DNA from: Hymenopus coronatus | Taxonomy: Eukaryota; Arthropoda; Insecta; Mantodea; Hymenopodidae | Assembly: GCA_030762935.1 (NCBI GenBank) | Contig: CM060890.1 | Span: forward strand, 69,926,265-69,990,264 | Length of the DNA: 64,000 nucleotides | Direction: 5' to 3' | Part shown: positions 11,851 to 24,307 of the stretch, one piece after another | Layout: the number at the start of each line of letters is the position of its first letter | How positions within the stretch are numbered: position 1 is the stretch's first letter | Notes under the pieces: generated by a model | Told to the model about the DNA's origin: nothing | Seen by the model: the letters and a program-made list of their open reading frames with translations, nothing else | Database searches by the model: none | Translations under genes and position numbers: made by a program

Positions 11851-12690
11851 GTATTGAAATTATACACAATAAAAATTACTTCATAATATAATTAGTAAGC
11901 AAAAACGCCTTAAACTTTGACTAGCTTGAAACAAAAATTCAGGATTATATTGTGCAGAGCTTTGAAACCAAATTCACTAAGAATTCATTTCAATAAATTT
12001 TGGGATTCATCTTTACCGTATCGAAAGAAACGCTTTTTTCCTGTCACTCAAAATGTCCTTTAATCTGCACAAGTTAGTTCAGCGTCGAAAATAGCTTTCT
12101 TATTTTCGATATTTTTCAATCTGCGCTCTCTTTCAGTGTTCACTGGTTTATCTACTAACAGAAACTGAAAGAGGCCAGGCAGTCAGCACTGCTAGGTAAT
12201 TCAATACGTTTCGAAACGGTTATAGAGATCATGCCTACTCCTTCACGTCATAGTTATACTCTGTGTGCAGCGAAGCTAACCCAGCAATTTGGTGACCTTG
12301 ACCGAGTTCTACTCAGCATTAATTGTTGAACTCTCAACTATATTTGAACTTCATGTTCTTTTAATAATAAAAAGACATTCATAATCTTGAAAAACTTTCA
12401 TTGTGCATTCACCTGAAGAATTTTATGATTTATGCTAAAAAGTTGGTCTAACATCTTTCTACATTCAAGGGTTTCCAAGTTTAAACCTTGGTAGCGGTTA
12501 GTTATCTGGTTAAGGACATTTTCTGCCGTTGAAGAATGTTGGTTAACCCTAAGCTCTATTAAAACCAGGCTCAGTTGAGCATGGTTTCACTTATTTAATC
12601 ATCCATCGATATGAGTTTTTCAGGTTAATGAGGTTAAAGTAAAAAAATAAAATAAAATAAAACAAACACATAAGCGTTAAAATATTTTGA
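11851..12690. other. Unassigned AT-rich spacer
   Basis: No recognised repeat, domain or RNA gene; ends in an 'aaaataaaataaaa' simple tract near 12643-12662. Confidence 0.4.
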
Positions 12691-12699
12691 TTAAAAACC

Positions 12700-12985
12700 A
12701 TATATTATGTATATTTACATCACAAATAAAATGTATATTTTGAATTTTCTGGGAATAGTCTTTGAAAAACTATTTATTCTGCATAACGGTTAAACCGTAA
12801 GAGGTTGACAAAAACTTGGTACACAAAATTGTATATCTCGTTAAAACACATAATTTGTGTCGTATACGTTTTTTTATGTAGAGCTGATCGTTTCTGAGAT
12901 ATTTCTAGTTAGTAGTTTCTATTGTTAACTACTTGAGCTTTTCTCTGAGCGGAAATAACATTTCGTTTCAACTCTCTTGTTTTAC
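12700..12985 (+). repeat. R1 fragment (middle part)
   Basis: Carries the R1 landmarks 'aaataaaatgtatatt...gaattttctgggaatag' (12724-12758), 'ggttaaaccgtaagagg' and 'gagctgatcgtttctgagat'; both ends are missing. Confidence 0.75.
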
Positions 12986-13329
12986 TGCAGTAATACTAAT
13001 TTCATTTTTAGAGCTGCTTATACTTTATATTTATATTCTTATAGTAAACATGGCATTTATTATTCTGGAATTTATAGAAGAGGAAGAGATTATTGTCGTG
13101 AATATTTATTACTTATGTTACATTGATTACCTTTAAATTTATTAATATTAAAAAGAGAGTTTGTATTAGTTTGATTTTCAGTATACTTAAGCAGTTTAAA
13201 TAAATTATGATTTTAGTGTCATAGATATAAAAAATTATCCTAGGTTGTGATAAATTTATTTTATGTTTTATTAGTTTTTTATTAACATTTATATCCCGTG
13301 TATAGCGAGCCTAAAGTCAGATGTTTCCC

Positions 13330-13445
13330 ATATCGCCAGCTTTTAAAAAATATTTTTTCGTGTTCAGGGAACCTCAAAGCATGAAATTTTTGGGTGGAAT
13401 ACAGTACCTTCTCTATCCACTACGTACATTGCACTAGAGAAGGCA
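13330..13445 (-). repeat. R1 fragment (hairpin end)
   Basis: Minus-oriented hairpin end of R1: 'gtggaatacagtaccttctc' (13394-13413), then 'cactacgtacattgcactagagaagg'. Confidence 0.7.
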
Positions 13446-14500
13446 AACAATTGCATACATATATTAATTGTTATTTCGAGATAAGTAACGCTGAAAATGC
13501 TTTCTAGTTCAAATACTTAACATCTGCTTTATAACCATTTTCGCTAATTTTACTTGAGCATCGCTCTCTCTCACTTAAGCACAGCTTTGTTCGCTTACGG
13601 AAATTTATGACATTAGGAGAGAGTTAATAAGGATCTAAACATCACTCTAAATGTAAATTATATAATGGAAGCTCTTTATAGGCTCAGAAAGAGAGATACA
13701 AACGAAAGTTAAGTTTATTACACGCTATTCTTCATGCCACGCTTTAGGAGCTCATCTGCAACCCCCATACTTTCCAGCTGTATAGATACAGTCTTTCTTC
13801 ATGAAAAGAGGCTTTATATTCTCAGACAGGGATTTAGTACTTCTGTTTGCGTAACGTAGCGAACAAAACCAAATTAGGTTTATTAAGCTATGGCTATAAT
13901 GCCACGATTTGTTCAACGGAATTCTCAATGGAGTGTAAGAAAAGAAAGATAATATGGCTATTGTTAAAGGAATGGTGCGCACAAGTGAAGAACGTTGAGG
14001 GTATCTCATTGTCGGTATAATTGTGCTCGAGTTTTAAAGAAAAATGTGAGAGTACGAATATTAAAAGCGAGATGAGAGAAAAAAGAGCAATAAATGCTTC
14101 ATAAATCTGAAGCGATCAAGGAATAAAATCTATTTGTTTCTTATGGTAAATTAATGGTAAGTTAATTAATTACTAAGAATTTTCAGTGACTCATTGAACT
14201 CTAGTACTCGCTTGGGTTATCCTTATAATTTCACATGACTTTATAAATGTCGTGCCAGCATGGTAATTATAGTGCATGCTTCACATCTTAAAATCTGTAT
14301 TAGTTATATCTAAGTCAGTAACTTGAAACGAATAATTCTGTAGAACCTACATTACCACAGGGATATAACAATTAAAACAAATTTAAATATAGCTAGGCCT
14401 AAGAAGCATAGTAACTATATTATACGTATAATAATAGAGAGCAACGATGATGTGTAATTCCTAATATTGAAAATACCAATTCTGTAGAAGCAGCGTTATA
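13446..14500. other. Unassigned AT-rich spacer
   Basis: Nothing recognised; the minus-strand ORF at 13752-14009 has no visible domain. Confidence 0.4.
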
Positions 14501-14504
14501 ACAA

Positions 14505-15316
14505 TAAAAATCTGATGTGTACCATTCACACGACTTTCTCTACATCTCTGCAACAAATTATTGTTAAAAAACTTATACATCTATTTGCTTCATGTTAATC
14601 GAGAAAAAATTAGCAAAAATGGTCTTATTACTTACTTCCTTATTAGTAGAAGCGAAATAAAACAGTACCATACCTTAAAATGATAGTCAAAAGCTGGTTG
14701 CTATGTGACTGAAGTTCCTTTGTTTGTATGGACAGGAATTGACAAATTCCTGTATGAGAAAATTATAAGTTTTTCAAAGCAGAAATCAAAACAAGGAATG
14801 TTTCAAAAACGATGAACTCCACGAAAAAAGTATATTACATAAATTGTATGTTTTAACGTGCTCTACAGGTTTCGTGCAGTAAGTTTTTGTCTATCACTTA
14901 TAGTTTGGCAGCTATTCAAAATTCCGTAAAATTCATCCAGAATAAAGTACTCTTCAGAGGCTATTCCCAGAAAATTCAAGATACACATTTTATTTGTTAG
15001 GTAAATATCTTTAATATACGGAATTTTAAACATGTTCCATGCAAAGGGTAGTTCGGAGTGGGGGGATTTTTCTCAAAATCTTCGTGTCGCATCCCTGGAT
15101 GATGCTATACTTAAATACCAAGTTTGGTATTTTACCGACTTTTGAGTTATCGTGTTCACCAACACACGGGCCTTTTTCTGAAAATGCTTTTTTTTTTTAG
15201 ATAAAGGGGGCCAAAAATATATATTTCCGGTGAAATCTCGGTTTCGTATTTTTGGATGGAGTGCAATACCTTCTTTATACACTATGTACACAGTGCGTAT
15301 AGAGAAAGTAAAAGCA
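14505..15316 (-). repeat. R1 repeat, near full length, minus
   Basis: Starts 'aaatctgatgtgtaccattc' (14509 onward) and runs through 'cgactttctctacatctctg'. It ends with the hairpin 'ctttatacactatgtacacagtgcgtatagag' and then 'aaagtaaaa'. The minus-strand ORF at 15073-15291 is internal to the repeat. Confidence 0.9.
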
Positions 15317-15614
15317 ACTTACACAAAGCTGCCACTGAGTAACATAGTAACCAAATTATATATTAATAAGAAAGCAACAATATGGTGTGTAATTTAAAAT
15401 ATTTAAACAAATAATTCTGTAAAATCTACATTGTAACAATAAAACAAATTTAACCAGATCTTAGCCTCACACAGATGTGGCGCCACTAGGCCAGTTAAAC
15501 AGTAGAATCGTATAATTTAACACTAGACTAGCTTGTATCCATAGTTACGGTTCAATAGATTGTTTAGTTTTCGAATGACAACATTTTAAACAAGACAATT
15601 TTAGAGTTTTCACT

Positions 15615-16566
15615 AAAATGGAGGATTTGGAAAGACGAGATGTGACTAAATACTTACATTTGAAAGGTTTAATGCCTAAAGAAATCAAGGAGGAAATGGA
15701 AAGTATATTAAAAGACTCTGTTCTTTCATATTCAAATATAAAATGTGGTTTGCAGATTTTAAAATGGGACGTACGAGCACTAGTAATACTCTTCGCTCTG
15801 GACGCCCTGTAGAAGTGACAACTCCAGAGAACATTGAAAAAATGCTTCGCAGATTAAAGTTGTTTGAGATAATAGTGGCAGTAAACAAAAGAACGTGCAG
15901 GTAATGTAATGTTTTGGACTTTCACAAGGTCTGTGCAACATGGGTGCCGCGTTTATTGACATCTGATCAAAAGTTGCAAAGAAAAACTGTTTCTGTTAAG
16001 AATGTGGAGCTCTACGTAAAAATCCCAGTGAATTTTTGAGACGGCTTATTACTATGGATGAAACTTGGATACATCACTACACCCCATATAGTAAATCGCA
16101 GTCAAAACAATGAATTGCGCCAGGTGAACCAACTCCAAAAAAGGCTAAGTTAATTTTGACAACTAACAAGGTTATAGCGAGTGTTTTCTGGGATGCACAG
16201 GGAATTATTTTTATCGATTAAATTGAAAAAGTAAAGTATCACTGGTGACTACTACGCAAGTTTATTACAACGTTTGAGTGATGATGTGAAAAGAAAAAGA
16301 CCTCATTTGGCAACAAAAAAAAAAAAAAAAAATTGTTTCATCAGGACAGAGCTCCGGCCCATCGTTCAGTCATTGCAATGGGGAAAATGTGCGAATAAAA
16401 GTTCAAATGGCCTGAACATCCACCCTATTTGCCAGATCTAGCACCCAGTGACTGCCCCCTGTTCCCAAACCTCAAAAAAAGGTCTTAAAGGACGAAGATT
16501 TCACAGCAAAAAGGAGGTCATTGATGCGGTAAACAGCTATTTTGAGGACAGAGATGGTTTAATTAA
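15615..16566 (+). pseudogene. Mariner (DD34D) transposase pseudogene
   Basis: Decayed Tc1/mariner transposase, normally about 345 residues. The N-terminal helix-turn-helix region is read from the ATG at 15618 (pattern L-H-L-K-G near 15648-15668). It continues through a GRTSTSNTLRSGRPVEVTTPEN-like linker in shifted frames. Catalytic motifs are M-D-E-T-W (Asp at 16057), H-Q-D-R-A-P (Asp at 16345) and L-A-P-S-D (Asp at 16450). The last two are 34 residues apart, the mariner DD34D signature. Numerous stops, frameshifts and an A run (about 16314-16332) inactivate it. The C-terminal end is missing: the sequence passes directly into an R1 fragment at about 16562. I could not identify terminal inverted repeats. 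Confidence 0.9.
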
Positions 16567-16985
16567 AACTTACTACACAAAAAATGTACATTACGTCAAA
16601 ACACACAATATATGACCTTTACGTTTTTGTTGTGGAGGTAACCGTTTCCAAGATATTCGTTGTTATTGGTTTCAATTGTGAAGTACTTAAACTTTTCTCG
16701 GGCAGGAAGTGTCCCCTTTTCTTTTGTTCTACTCCTGGCCAAGCAAAGAAGCGATTTTCATTGACAATCATATAACGATAGCTTTTAAAACATTTGACTA
16801 TCACTTTAGCCTAATACATTACCTTAGTTCCCTTTTACTTATAAGAACTATGTAATAAGAGCATTCTGCTGGTGTTTATTTCGATTAGCATTGTGTAGAA
16901 AGAAGAATATTTTTTGTGGGAAGTTTGTAGAGCAGCTAGAGAAAGTCATATGAGTGTAGCACATCAGAATTTTTTTTGTATGATT
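16562..16985 (+). repeat. R1 repeat, right half
   Basis: Joins the mariner remnant without a gap at 'aaaacttactacacaaaaaa'. Continues through 'ggaggtaaccgtttccaaga' to the family end 'gctagagaaagtcatatgag', then an A/T tract. Confidence 0.8.
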
Positions 16986-17099
16986 TTGAACATGTTGCTC
17001 CAGTCTAGCTGGCAGAAACGGTTACCGCATTGTTGTTATATGTATCTCTTGTGTCTGTAAGTTAAGCCCTGACTCATGCATATGTAGATTACCTAGGAC

Positions 17100-17755
17100 C
17101 CTATTCGACTAAGCCATAACATAAAATTTGAGTGTTTGCATTTCCATTATTATATATTGGGCTAAACTTCGAGCAGTGGCCATAAAGTTATTTTTGTCAG
17201 TTTCTCGCCTCGCATCTCTCATACTTTATAAAACCGCTGATAACATGTTGAGAATTCTGATATTCAAGCTGCCACTTTGCTTTTGTTTTCCTAAGGGGAG
17301 TGCTACTGAGCAGCTATTTCAAAACTTGGATTTTGTATTCAGCTAAAAGAAGTGAACGTAATAAGGGTATGAAAGAAATGAAACGGCATTGTTTTTTGTT
17401 CATACTCAGGTAGAGTGTTATTGTAGGAGCACATACCACATGCTCACAAAATATATAAATAGAGAAAATGTACATAATACTATTAGCTTATAGAAAGCCT
17501 GGAAACATAATTGTAAATATTCAAGAGTAGAAATATGCATAAATGCAAGTTGTTAACTTAGGTAATTAGGCGAGGTGGGCTAGCGGAATTCCAGGTTACA
17601 GTTCACCAAACACCACCTGCTAATGAGCACAGGGTTTAGGCTAAAGAATGCACGATAGAAAAGAACATACATATAAAGAAGTGAGACGGGAATAGTGATT
17701 TGTCTTTCAAGTAGCACAGGGAGTTGGAAAACAGACAAATAAAGCGTAATGTTAA
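17100..17755. other. Unassigned spacer
   Basis: No recognisable repeat or domain; the ORF at 17128-17346 shows none. Confidence 0.4.
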
Positions 17756-17759
17756 AGTG

Positions 17760-18030
17760 AGAAGGAACTACTGGGTATTTCCAAACGCGTCATGTGCACG
17801 CTATGACGTCAGAACTTGGCACAATTTATTTTCATAGCTTGTGAGGAGGTGTTAACTCAGAACCAATAAGAGATGGTGTTACATGTTATGGCGCGAAGGT
17901 TGGCGTCACCCAAGTTTACTATTTAAGGCAAAACAGATCTCTTATGTGGTTACTCTTACTCTTGTCTAAAGTTATCTCGTTTGAGCTTGTGTTCACATGG
18001 AGTTGTGCGTAAGTGGTGGGGGGGGGGGCT
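17760..18030 (+). promoter_or_regulatory. Promoter-like or LTR-like module
   Basis: Several core-promoter-like words occur in the expected order on the plus strand. They are a CRE-like 'atgacgtcag' (17803-17812), a CCAAT box in 'gaaccaataag' (17860-17870), 'ggcgcgaagg', and a TATA-like 'ttactatttaagg' (17920-17932). About 80 bp later comes a splice-donor-like 'gcgtaagtgg' (18007-18016), then a run of 12 G. No open reading frame follows. It may be a solo LTR or a first non-coding exon; the words alone do not prove activity. Confidence 0.3.
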
Positions 18031-18324
18031 TAGTGCAGAAGGTTAGATTAGGCTCCTCATTAAGATTATGTGGTGGGATTGCATATATTTATACCACATT
18101 TGTAAGGAACAAATTTGTTTAAATCTGTAACACAAATAAATTCATGTCATAAGGGAACATGCAGTGTTTTTAATGTATAAGCCTCACCCATATACCCCTG
18201 TGATAAGTGTATAATTAGGAGATTAGGAGTGGAACGTACATTAACGCCGGAGCTGAGGACACTGCAGGTACGAGACGCCGATCCCGCGACATTATTATTA
18301 CGTCTTCTATCTTTGATTATCTGT

Positions 18325-19192
18325 TTTTTACTTTCTTTACACATACTATGTACATAGTTTATAGAGAAGGCTATTGTAATACACCCAAAAATTCGATACC
18401 GAGATTTCACCGGAAATATATGTTTGGCTTCCCCTGAGTCCAAAAAAAAGCATATATGTAAAAAGGTCCGCGTGTGTGTGTGTGTGTGTGTGTGTGTGGA
18501 TAGCAAAGCTCAAAAACGAAAAAAGTGTTAAATACTAAACTTGGTATTTAAATTTGGTATCTTGCAAGGATGCGACATGAAGATTTACAAGAAAATTCCC
18601 CCACCCCCAAATACCCTTTACATGGAAATTTTCGATTTTCTCAAAAATGGCTCTAACGATTTCGATTAAAATATCGTATATTAAAGATATTTACCTGACA
18701 AAATAATATACATATCTTGAATTTTTTGGGAAAGATCTCTAAGGACTATTTTATTCTGGATGATTTTTACGGAATTTAACATAACTGCTAAACCATAAGA
18801 GATGAACAAAAACTTACCACACAAAAATGTGTAGCACTTTAAAACACACAATTTGTGTTACGTAAATTTTTTTCGTGGAGTTGATCGTTTTTTAAATATT
18901 CCTTTTCTTTGATCTGTGCTTTAAGAAACCTCTACTTTTCTCATTCAAGAATTTGGCAACTCTGTCCATACAAACAAAGGAACTTCAGTCACATAGCAAC
19001 CAGCTTTTGACTATTACTTTAACCTATGGCACTATCTTATTTCGCTTATACTTACAAGGAAGCAAATAATAAGACTATTTCTGCTAATTTTTTCTCAATT
19101 AGTATGGAGTAAATATAATCATAAGCTTTTTAACAATAATTTATTGCTGAGATGTAGAGAAAGTCACGTAAATGGAACACGCTAGATTTTTT
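18325..19192 (+). repeat. R1 repeat, full length
   Basis: Complete copy: 'ttttttactttctttacaca' with hairpin at 18325-18370, GT array at 18471-18498 followed by 'agcaaagctcaaaaacg', and the far end 'gatgtagagaaagtcacgta' then 'acacgctagatttttt'. The minus-strand ORF at 18147-18506 derives its HT repeats from the GT array. Confidence 0.9.
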
Positions 19193-19430
19193 CACACAAG
19201 CCTAATGTAGGACACGAATTGAATAGGTAAAATTTCAATGCCACAGCCAGAATTTGAGCCATGGGTCTCCTCGTCTCAAGCCGGTTGCTCTAACCACTGA
19301 TCTACTACATGCTGCAACATGCCATTAAATGCCCCCTAAAGGCTCTCATGTATCTCGTAACTGCCGGAAGAGCCGTGACTCAAAACCGTCTGTGGCATTG
19401 ACATTTGCAGTCTGACTACCCATACAATCT
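19193..19430 (-). repeat. SINE family A, minus copy
   Basis: Reverse complement shows the family A head: 'tagatcagtggttagagcaa' (A-box region, complement of 19284-19305) followed by 'ccggcttgagac...cccatggctcaaattctggc' (B-box region decayed) and the 'ggcattgaaatttt' tail. It separates two R1 copies. Confidence 0.75.
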
Positions 19431-19431
19431 G

Positions 19432-19935
19432 ATTTTTTCAAAAAGGCTGCAATAATTTTAATTAAAATACGGTATAGCAATGATATTTAATAATGTAGAT
19501 ATTACGAATAAAATATGTATTTTGAATTTACTAGGAATAGTCTCTGAAGTCCTGGTCATTTTAAATCACTTCTCTATAGCTGGTAAACCGTAAAAGCAGA
19601 CAAAACTTTACTACACAACAAAGTAGATCTCCCCAAATTACAAAATTTGTCAAATACATTTTTGTTACAGAGCTGATCATTTCCGAGATGTTCTTTGTTC
19701 TTGGTTTCAATTTTAAAATATTTATACGTTTCACAAACAAGAAGTCGTCATCTATATTTCCTTTGTTTCACTCCGTACAATGTGAGGATAAACATTTTAT
19801 TATCAACCGCACAGCGATAGTTTTTCAAAGATTTACATATCCCTTCGTGTATTTTCCTTCTACGCATATGGAAATAAGTAATAATACCATTTATGCTAAC
19901 GTATATGTCGATTAGCATGAAGTATGTAGAATAAT
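19432..19935 (+). repeat. R1 fragment
   Basis: Middle-to-right part of R1 ('aaaaaggctgcaataatttt', 'gaatagtctctgaagtcc', 'gagctgatcatttccgagat') ending at 'cgattagcatgaagta'. Confidence 0.8.
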
Positions 19936-19939
19936 TATG

Positions 19940-20085
19940 CTTTTTACTTTCCCTAGTCTCATATGTATAATGTGCATAGGGATAGAGAGGTATTGTATTC
20001 CATCCAAAAATTCGATGTTGAGATTTCACCGGAAATTCATGTTTTAGGACCCCCGAACCCAAATAAGAGCATTTTCAGAAACAGG

Positions 20086-20135
<50 letters not shown>

Positions 20136-20865
20136 TGTGGACAGCATAGCTCAAAAACGAAAAGACGGTTAAACACCAAACTTGGCATTTAAGTTTGGTA
20201 TCTTCCAGGGATGAGACCCGAAGATTTTCAAGAAAATCACACCAGCTCTAACTACCCTTTACATGGAAAATTTTACAGAAATTATGTTTTTTCTTAAAAA
20301 TGGCTGTAACAATTTTCATTAAAATAGCACATATTAAAGACATTCTATTATAAATAAAATGTATATCTTGAATGTTCTGGGAATAGCTTCTAACGACATA
20401 TTTATTCCGCATGAATTTTGCTTAATTTGGCACTATTAGTAAACCGTAAAAGATAGACAAAAACTTACTGTACAAAACAGGTAGAGCTTGTTAAAATACA
20501 CAAGTTATGTCACATACATTTTTTCATGGAGATTACCGTTTTCGAGGTATTCCTTGTTATTAGTTTCAATTGTGAAGTACTTATTCTTTTCTCAGTCGGA
20601 AGTGTCCCTTTTTCTTTTATTCTACTCGTGCAAAGAAGCGATTTGCAATGACAATCGCATAACGATATCTTTTAAAACATTTGACTATCACTTTAGCCTA
20701 GTGCATTTCCTTAGTTCCATTCTACTTATAAGGAACTAAGTAATAACATTGTGCTAATGTTTATCTCGATTTGCATGATGTTGAAAGAATTATGTTTCGT
20801 AAGAAGTTTGCTTGTAGAGCAGCTAGAGAGAGTCGTGTGAGTGTAAAACATCAGATTTATTTAAA
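19940..20865 (+). repeat. R1 repeat, full length with long GT array
   Basis: Starts 'tttttactttccctagtctc', has a 46-bp GT array at 20089-20134 at the usual place just before 'agcatagctcaaaaacg', and ends 'agctagagagagtcgtgtga...acatcagattt'. ORFs within it are not conserved. Confidence 0.9.
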
Positions 20866-21670
20866 AAGAGTTTATTTGCAGAAGAAGCACAAACGTTTTA
20901 TAAATGGAACACATCCAGCTTTTAATTTCAGAAAAAAAGAACGGAATTGTTTTGAATTTTGATTTTTTCCATTTGTTTTATTGCGGTTATAATTTTTATA
21001 TACCAAATCATGAACGAAATTAAAAAACCTTATTTAACATTCCTGGACAATATATACTTATGAACTACCAATTAGTTGATTCCTGCATAATTTGAGCTCT
21101 TCTAATATGTTTGAGTACCTAAGAAAATACTTAAATCTAGCTTCATGCAGCATGTAATAAAGTGTGTACAAAACCTAGCAGATAATATATTTTACTAATC
21201 GTCTGAAAATAACAAATTTCTGGATGCAAGTTTAGCGAAAATATCTGTGTATTTTCAAATATTTCAGTTGTGTTACTCGTTTTGTTACATCCTATAAGTA
21301 ATTTTGCTTTACAATGTTGCCTTCGGCGCACCACCTTCTAAATCACACCATTTGAGCTGTACGAGAAAGCCTAATGGTTGGCTGCTCTGGGGTATTATTG
21401 CAAAGTAATCCCCTTCCAAACTACAAATCATGAGATTCGCTTTAATTGTTCGGCGTTAGTTGCGTCACCATTAAAATGGTCAAGTCGCCTAAATCGCCCC
21501 ATTTCGTAGAGTACAGACTATACTCCTGGGGTATAGGAAATGTGTAAAATCCAATTGTGCTTTCCTTAGATGTAAATGTATTGCAAATAACAGCTTGAAT
21601 ATTTGCATTCTATACACCTATTATTACAACTACACAGATATATATTCAGAATCTCCGCTAAATTTGTTGA
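20866..21670. other. Unassigned spacer
   Basis: No identified repeat or coding domain. 21340-21560 is somewhat richer in GC but lacks tRNA-like boxes that I can recognise. Confidence 0.4.
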
Positions 21671-21671
21671 T

Positions 21672-22312
21672 TCATTTTTAGTTTCTCTAAACATACTAAT
21701 TTCATAGTGTATAGAGAAGGTATTACATTCCACCCAAAAATTCTATACCGAAATTTCACCGGAAATATAGGTTTTAGGGTTCCCTGCATCCAGAAAAAGT
21801 TTTTTTTTGAAAGAGGTTCGCGCACGCATATATATATCTTTCCATGTGTCTTTGAACACGATTGCTCAAAAAAAAAATCGATAAAATACCAAACTTGGTA
21901 TTTAAGATTGGTATTTTCCAGGGATGCGACACGAAGATTTTGAGAAAAATTCCGCCAACCCAAACTACTGTTTACATGGAAAAAATTCGAAAATGTCTAA
22001 CGATTTTGATTAAAGTACCGTATATAAAAGTTATTTCAATGGCAAATAAAATGTGTATCTTGATTTTCTCTGAAAAGGGCTTTAAAGACTTCTTTATTAT
22101 GAATGAATTTTGCAAACCATGACAGATAGACAAACATTTTCTATACAAAAAATTAAGATTACATTAAAACACACAAATTATGCCATATACGTTTTTTTTC
22201 GTGGAGTTGACCATTTTTCAGCTATGTCTTGTTATTTGTTTCACAATTAAGATACTTAATAATTTGTTAGTGCAATGTATAGAAGGTGATTTGAATGGAA
22301 CACATCAGATTA
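21672..22312 (+). repeat. R1 repeat
   Basis: Start 'tttttagtttctctaaacat' with hairpin partner 'tagtgtatagagaagg', GT tract replaced by 'cgcacgcatatatatatc', right end shortened to 'gatttgaatggaacacatca'. The ORFs on both strands are repeat-derived. Confidence 0.85.
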
Positions 22313-22900
22313 TTTTTATATACGATTTACATAGTGGGTAGAGAAGGTAAAGAATGCAATGTCAAGATTTCACTAGAAATATATATTCTGAGGTCCCCTG
22401 AATTCAAAATAATTTTTAGAAGGAATATCCATGAGAATATTTGTGTGTCTCTAAACAGCAAATCTCAAATAGGAAAAGTTCAATAAAATCATTATTAAAA
22501 AGTTCATTTGATAGTTCAGTTCAGCTTTTCTGAAGGAAAAACCAATTTAGGACATTTGCCACTCAAATTCTCTTTACATGAAAAATGTTTTGAAATGTTG
22601 TATTTTTAAAAAATTAGCTTTAAAGGCTATAAATATGTACAATATATTATTACGCTAAATTAAATACATATATGCATATTTTGAGTTCTCTGGGAATAAT
22701 CTCTGAAGTCCTGTTCATTCAGGATGACCTTTCTATAACTGGTAAACGGTAAGAGAAAAAATCTTATTACACAAAAAATATCCAAAATATCTTGTTTCGT
22801 ATTTAGTTTTTGTTGAGTTAATCTTTTAAAATGTTTGTAGTTATTCTTTTCAATTTTAAAATATATGCCATTACATACAAAATAAATCATTGTTTAAGAG
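22313..22900 (+). repeat. R1 repeat, degenerate
   Basis: Starts directly behind the previous copy with 'acatagtgggtagagaaggt'; the middle is diverged and ends in the 'cttttaaaatgttt' region. Confidence 0.65.
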
Positions 22901-23865
22901 GAAGGAAATAAGTAACAATCAGATGATGATGTATAGTTAATCTATAAACCCCCTCTAATCCTGACAGCAAAATTTTAATTTATACAATCATAAACCCAAA
23001 CTTTGCAAGAAGTGCTGTCACTAATTGTCAGCCAAAAATATCATGTTTTTGGGAATCCTTTACGTGTAGTCTTCGAATTTTAGAGGGATGAGTGTAACTG
23101 AACATATTTCTGAGCATTTATAATAATGACATACCAGTAACTTCATAATCACATGCCAGGTTTTAAAATATATTGAGCAGATCATCCCAACAGTTCTAAA
23201 ACAATGGATATACAATTTCCGTTTAATGCTCTGCGCAGTGAACTATTGTTTGTTAAAGAGTTTGTTGATTTGGTGTCAGCTTGCATAATTCACTTTATAA
23301 AACTGCACTCTTTTAAGCTGCTGAAAATAAACTGTTACTAAATGTTTGGATCTTATTCACGTTATGAGTAGAAACTGTTTAGGGGGTGGCAACTTCAGCT
23401 GCAAATACCCAATATAAGGCTATAATGTAGTAAGTCCATGAAATGTTGAGTTAAACTTCTTAGTGTATAATATACGACCAATGAAATGGGCTTGGTATCC
23501 AGATCATTTTCTTGATGTGCTTCGAATTATTTCTTGGGAAAAACATTACTCACCTTTGGTGCAGTACGATTTAAGCTTTGATCATCTTCAGTAAGCTTTA
23601 CTTTGCATGTGGATACTACGTAAATTTAGTCATTAATCAGATATACTTTCGACTGGAGACACAGCACAGAAACATTAAACGCTACTGCAGATCTGAAGTT
23701 ACCATTAAATCCCCAAACAATCTTGGCTAGCAGTGGCTACGGTTACTCGTAAAATGTAGAATGCTGCCAACGTTGCTTTCCAGCAGTGTAATATATTTCA
23801 CACATTTTATTTTGTTTGTTTTTCTAGAATGGTACAATGCCAGAAAAAATAAACAATATATCGAC
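22901..23865. other. Unassigned AT-rich spacer
   Basis: Nothing recognised. Confidence 0.4.
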
Positions 23866-23884
23866 TATGGCTCCAATTTCATAA

Positions 23885-24215
23885 AGTAGCATAACAGACT
23901 ATCCTACACACGGCTTGTGTGAAAAAACAATTATTCCAATACCAATTGACCATAATAGTTGGCTATACTATGAATCCTGTGTCTTACAATATTGTAAGTC
24001 GCCATTGGGGCTGTCATCTCAAAATAATTTGACATCACCTTGTGGTTTACCGGGAAACATACGAGTCAGTTGAAAAATTCAATGCTATGCTGGAATGTTG
24101 CCATGGTAGATCAGTGGCAGAGCAATCAGCTAGAGATCGGGAGATCCGTGGTTCAAATCCCGGCAATGGCCTTGAATTTTTCAGTCTGACTCTATCTATC
24201 CAATAATAGAGTGGT
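23885..24215 (+). repeat. SINE family A, plus copy preceded by tail of a second copy
   Basis: 23885-23985 matches the family A tail ('ctacacacggcttgtgtgaa', 'accataatagttggctata'). A full unit follows: 'gacatcaccttgtggtttac', then a tRNA-like head 24097-24170 with A-box-like 'tagatcagtgg' and B box 'gttcaaatcc' (24151-24160). It ends 'ttgaatttttcagtctgact'. Head length is close to a tRNA, but other copies with the same tail show that it is a SINE. Confidence 0.85.
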
Positions 24216-24307
24216 GACTTGTTAACCAACATGAAGCACTGAACAAGGGAAAAACTAAATACATGTCATGCTAAACTGAAAGGAGGGAATTGATAAAAAT
24301 CTGGGAG

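Noticed and set aside
18147..18506. 119-codon minus-strand ORF with His-Thr repeat
   Set aside because: The repeat is a translated GT microsatellite inside R1; other R1 copies do not keep the frame.
19748..20062. 104-codon minus-strand ORF
   Set aside because: Spans the junction of two R1 copies and is not conserved in other copies.
24097..24170. Possible functional tRNA gene with A and B boxes
   Set aside because: The same head with the same leader and tail recurs at 19.2, 29.3, 63.3 and 63.5 kb, so it is a SINE. The acceptor stem and anticodon loop do not form a proper tRNA.
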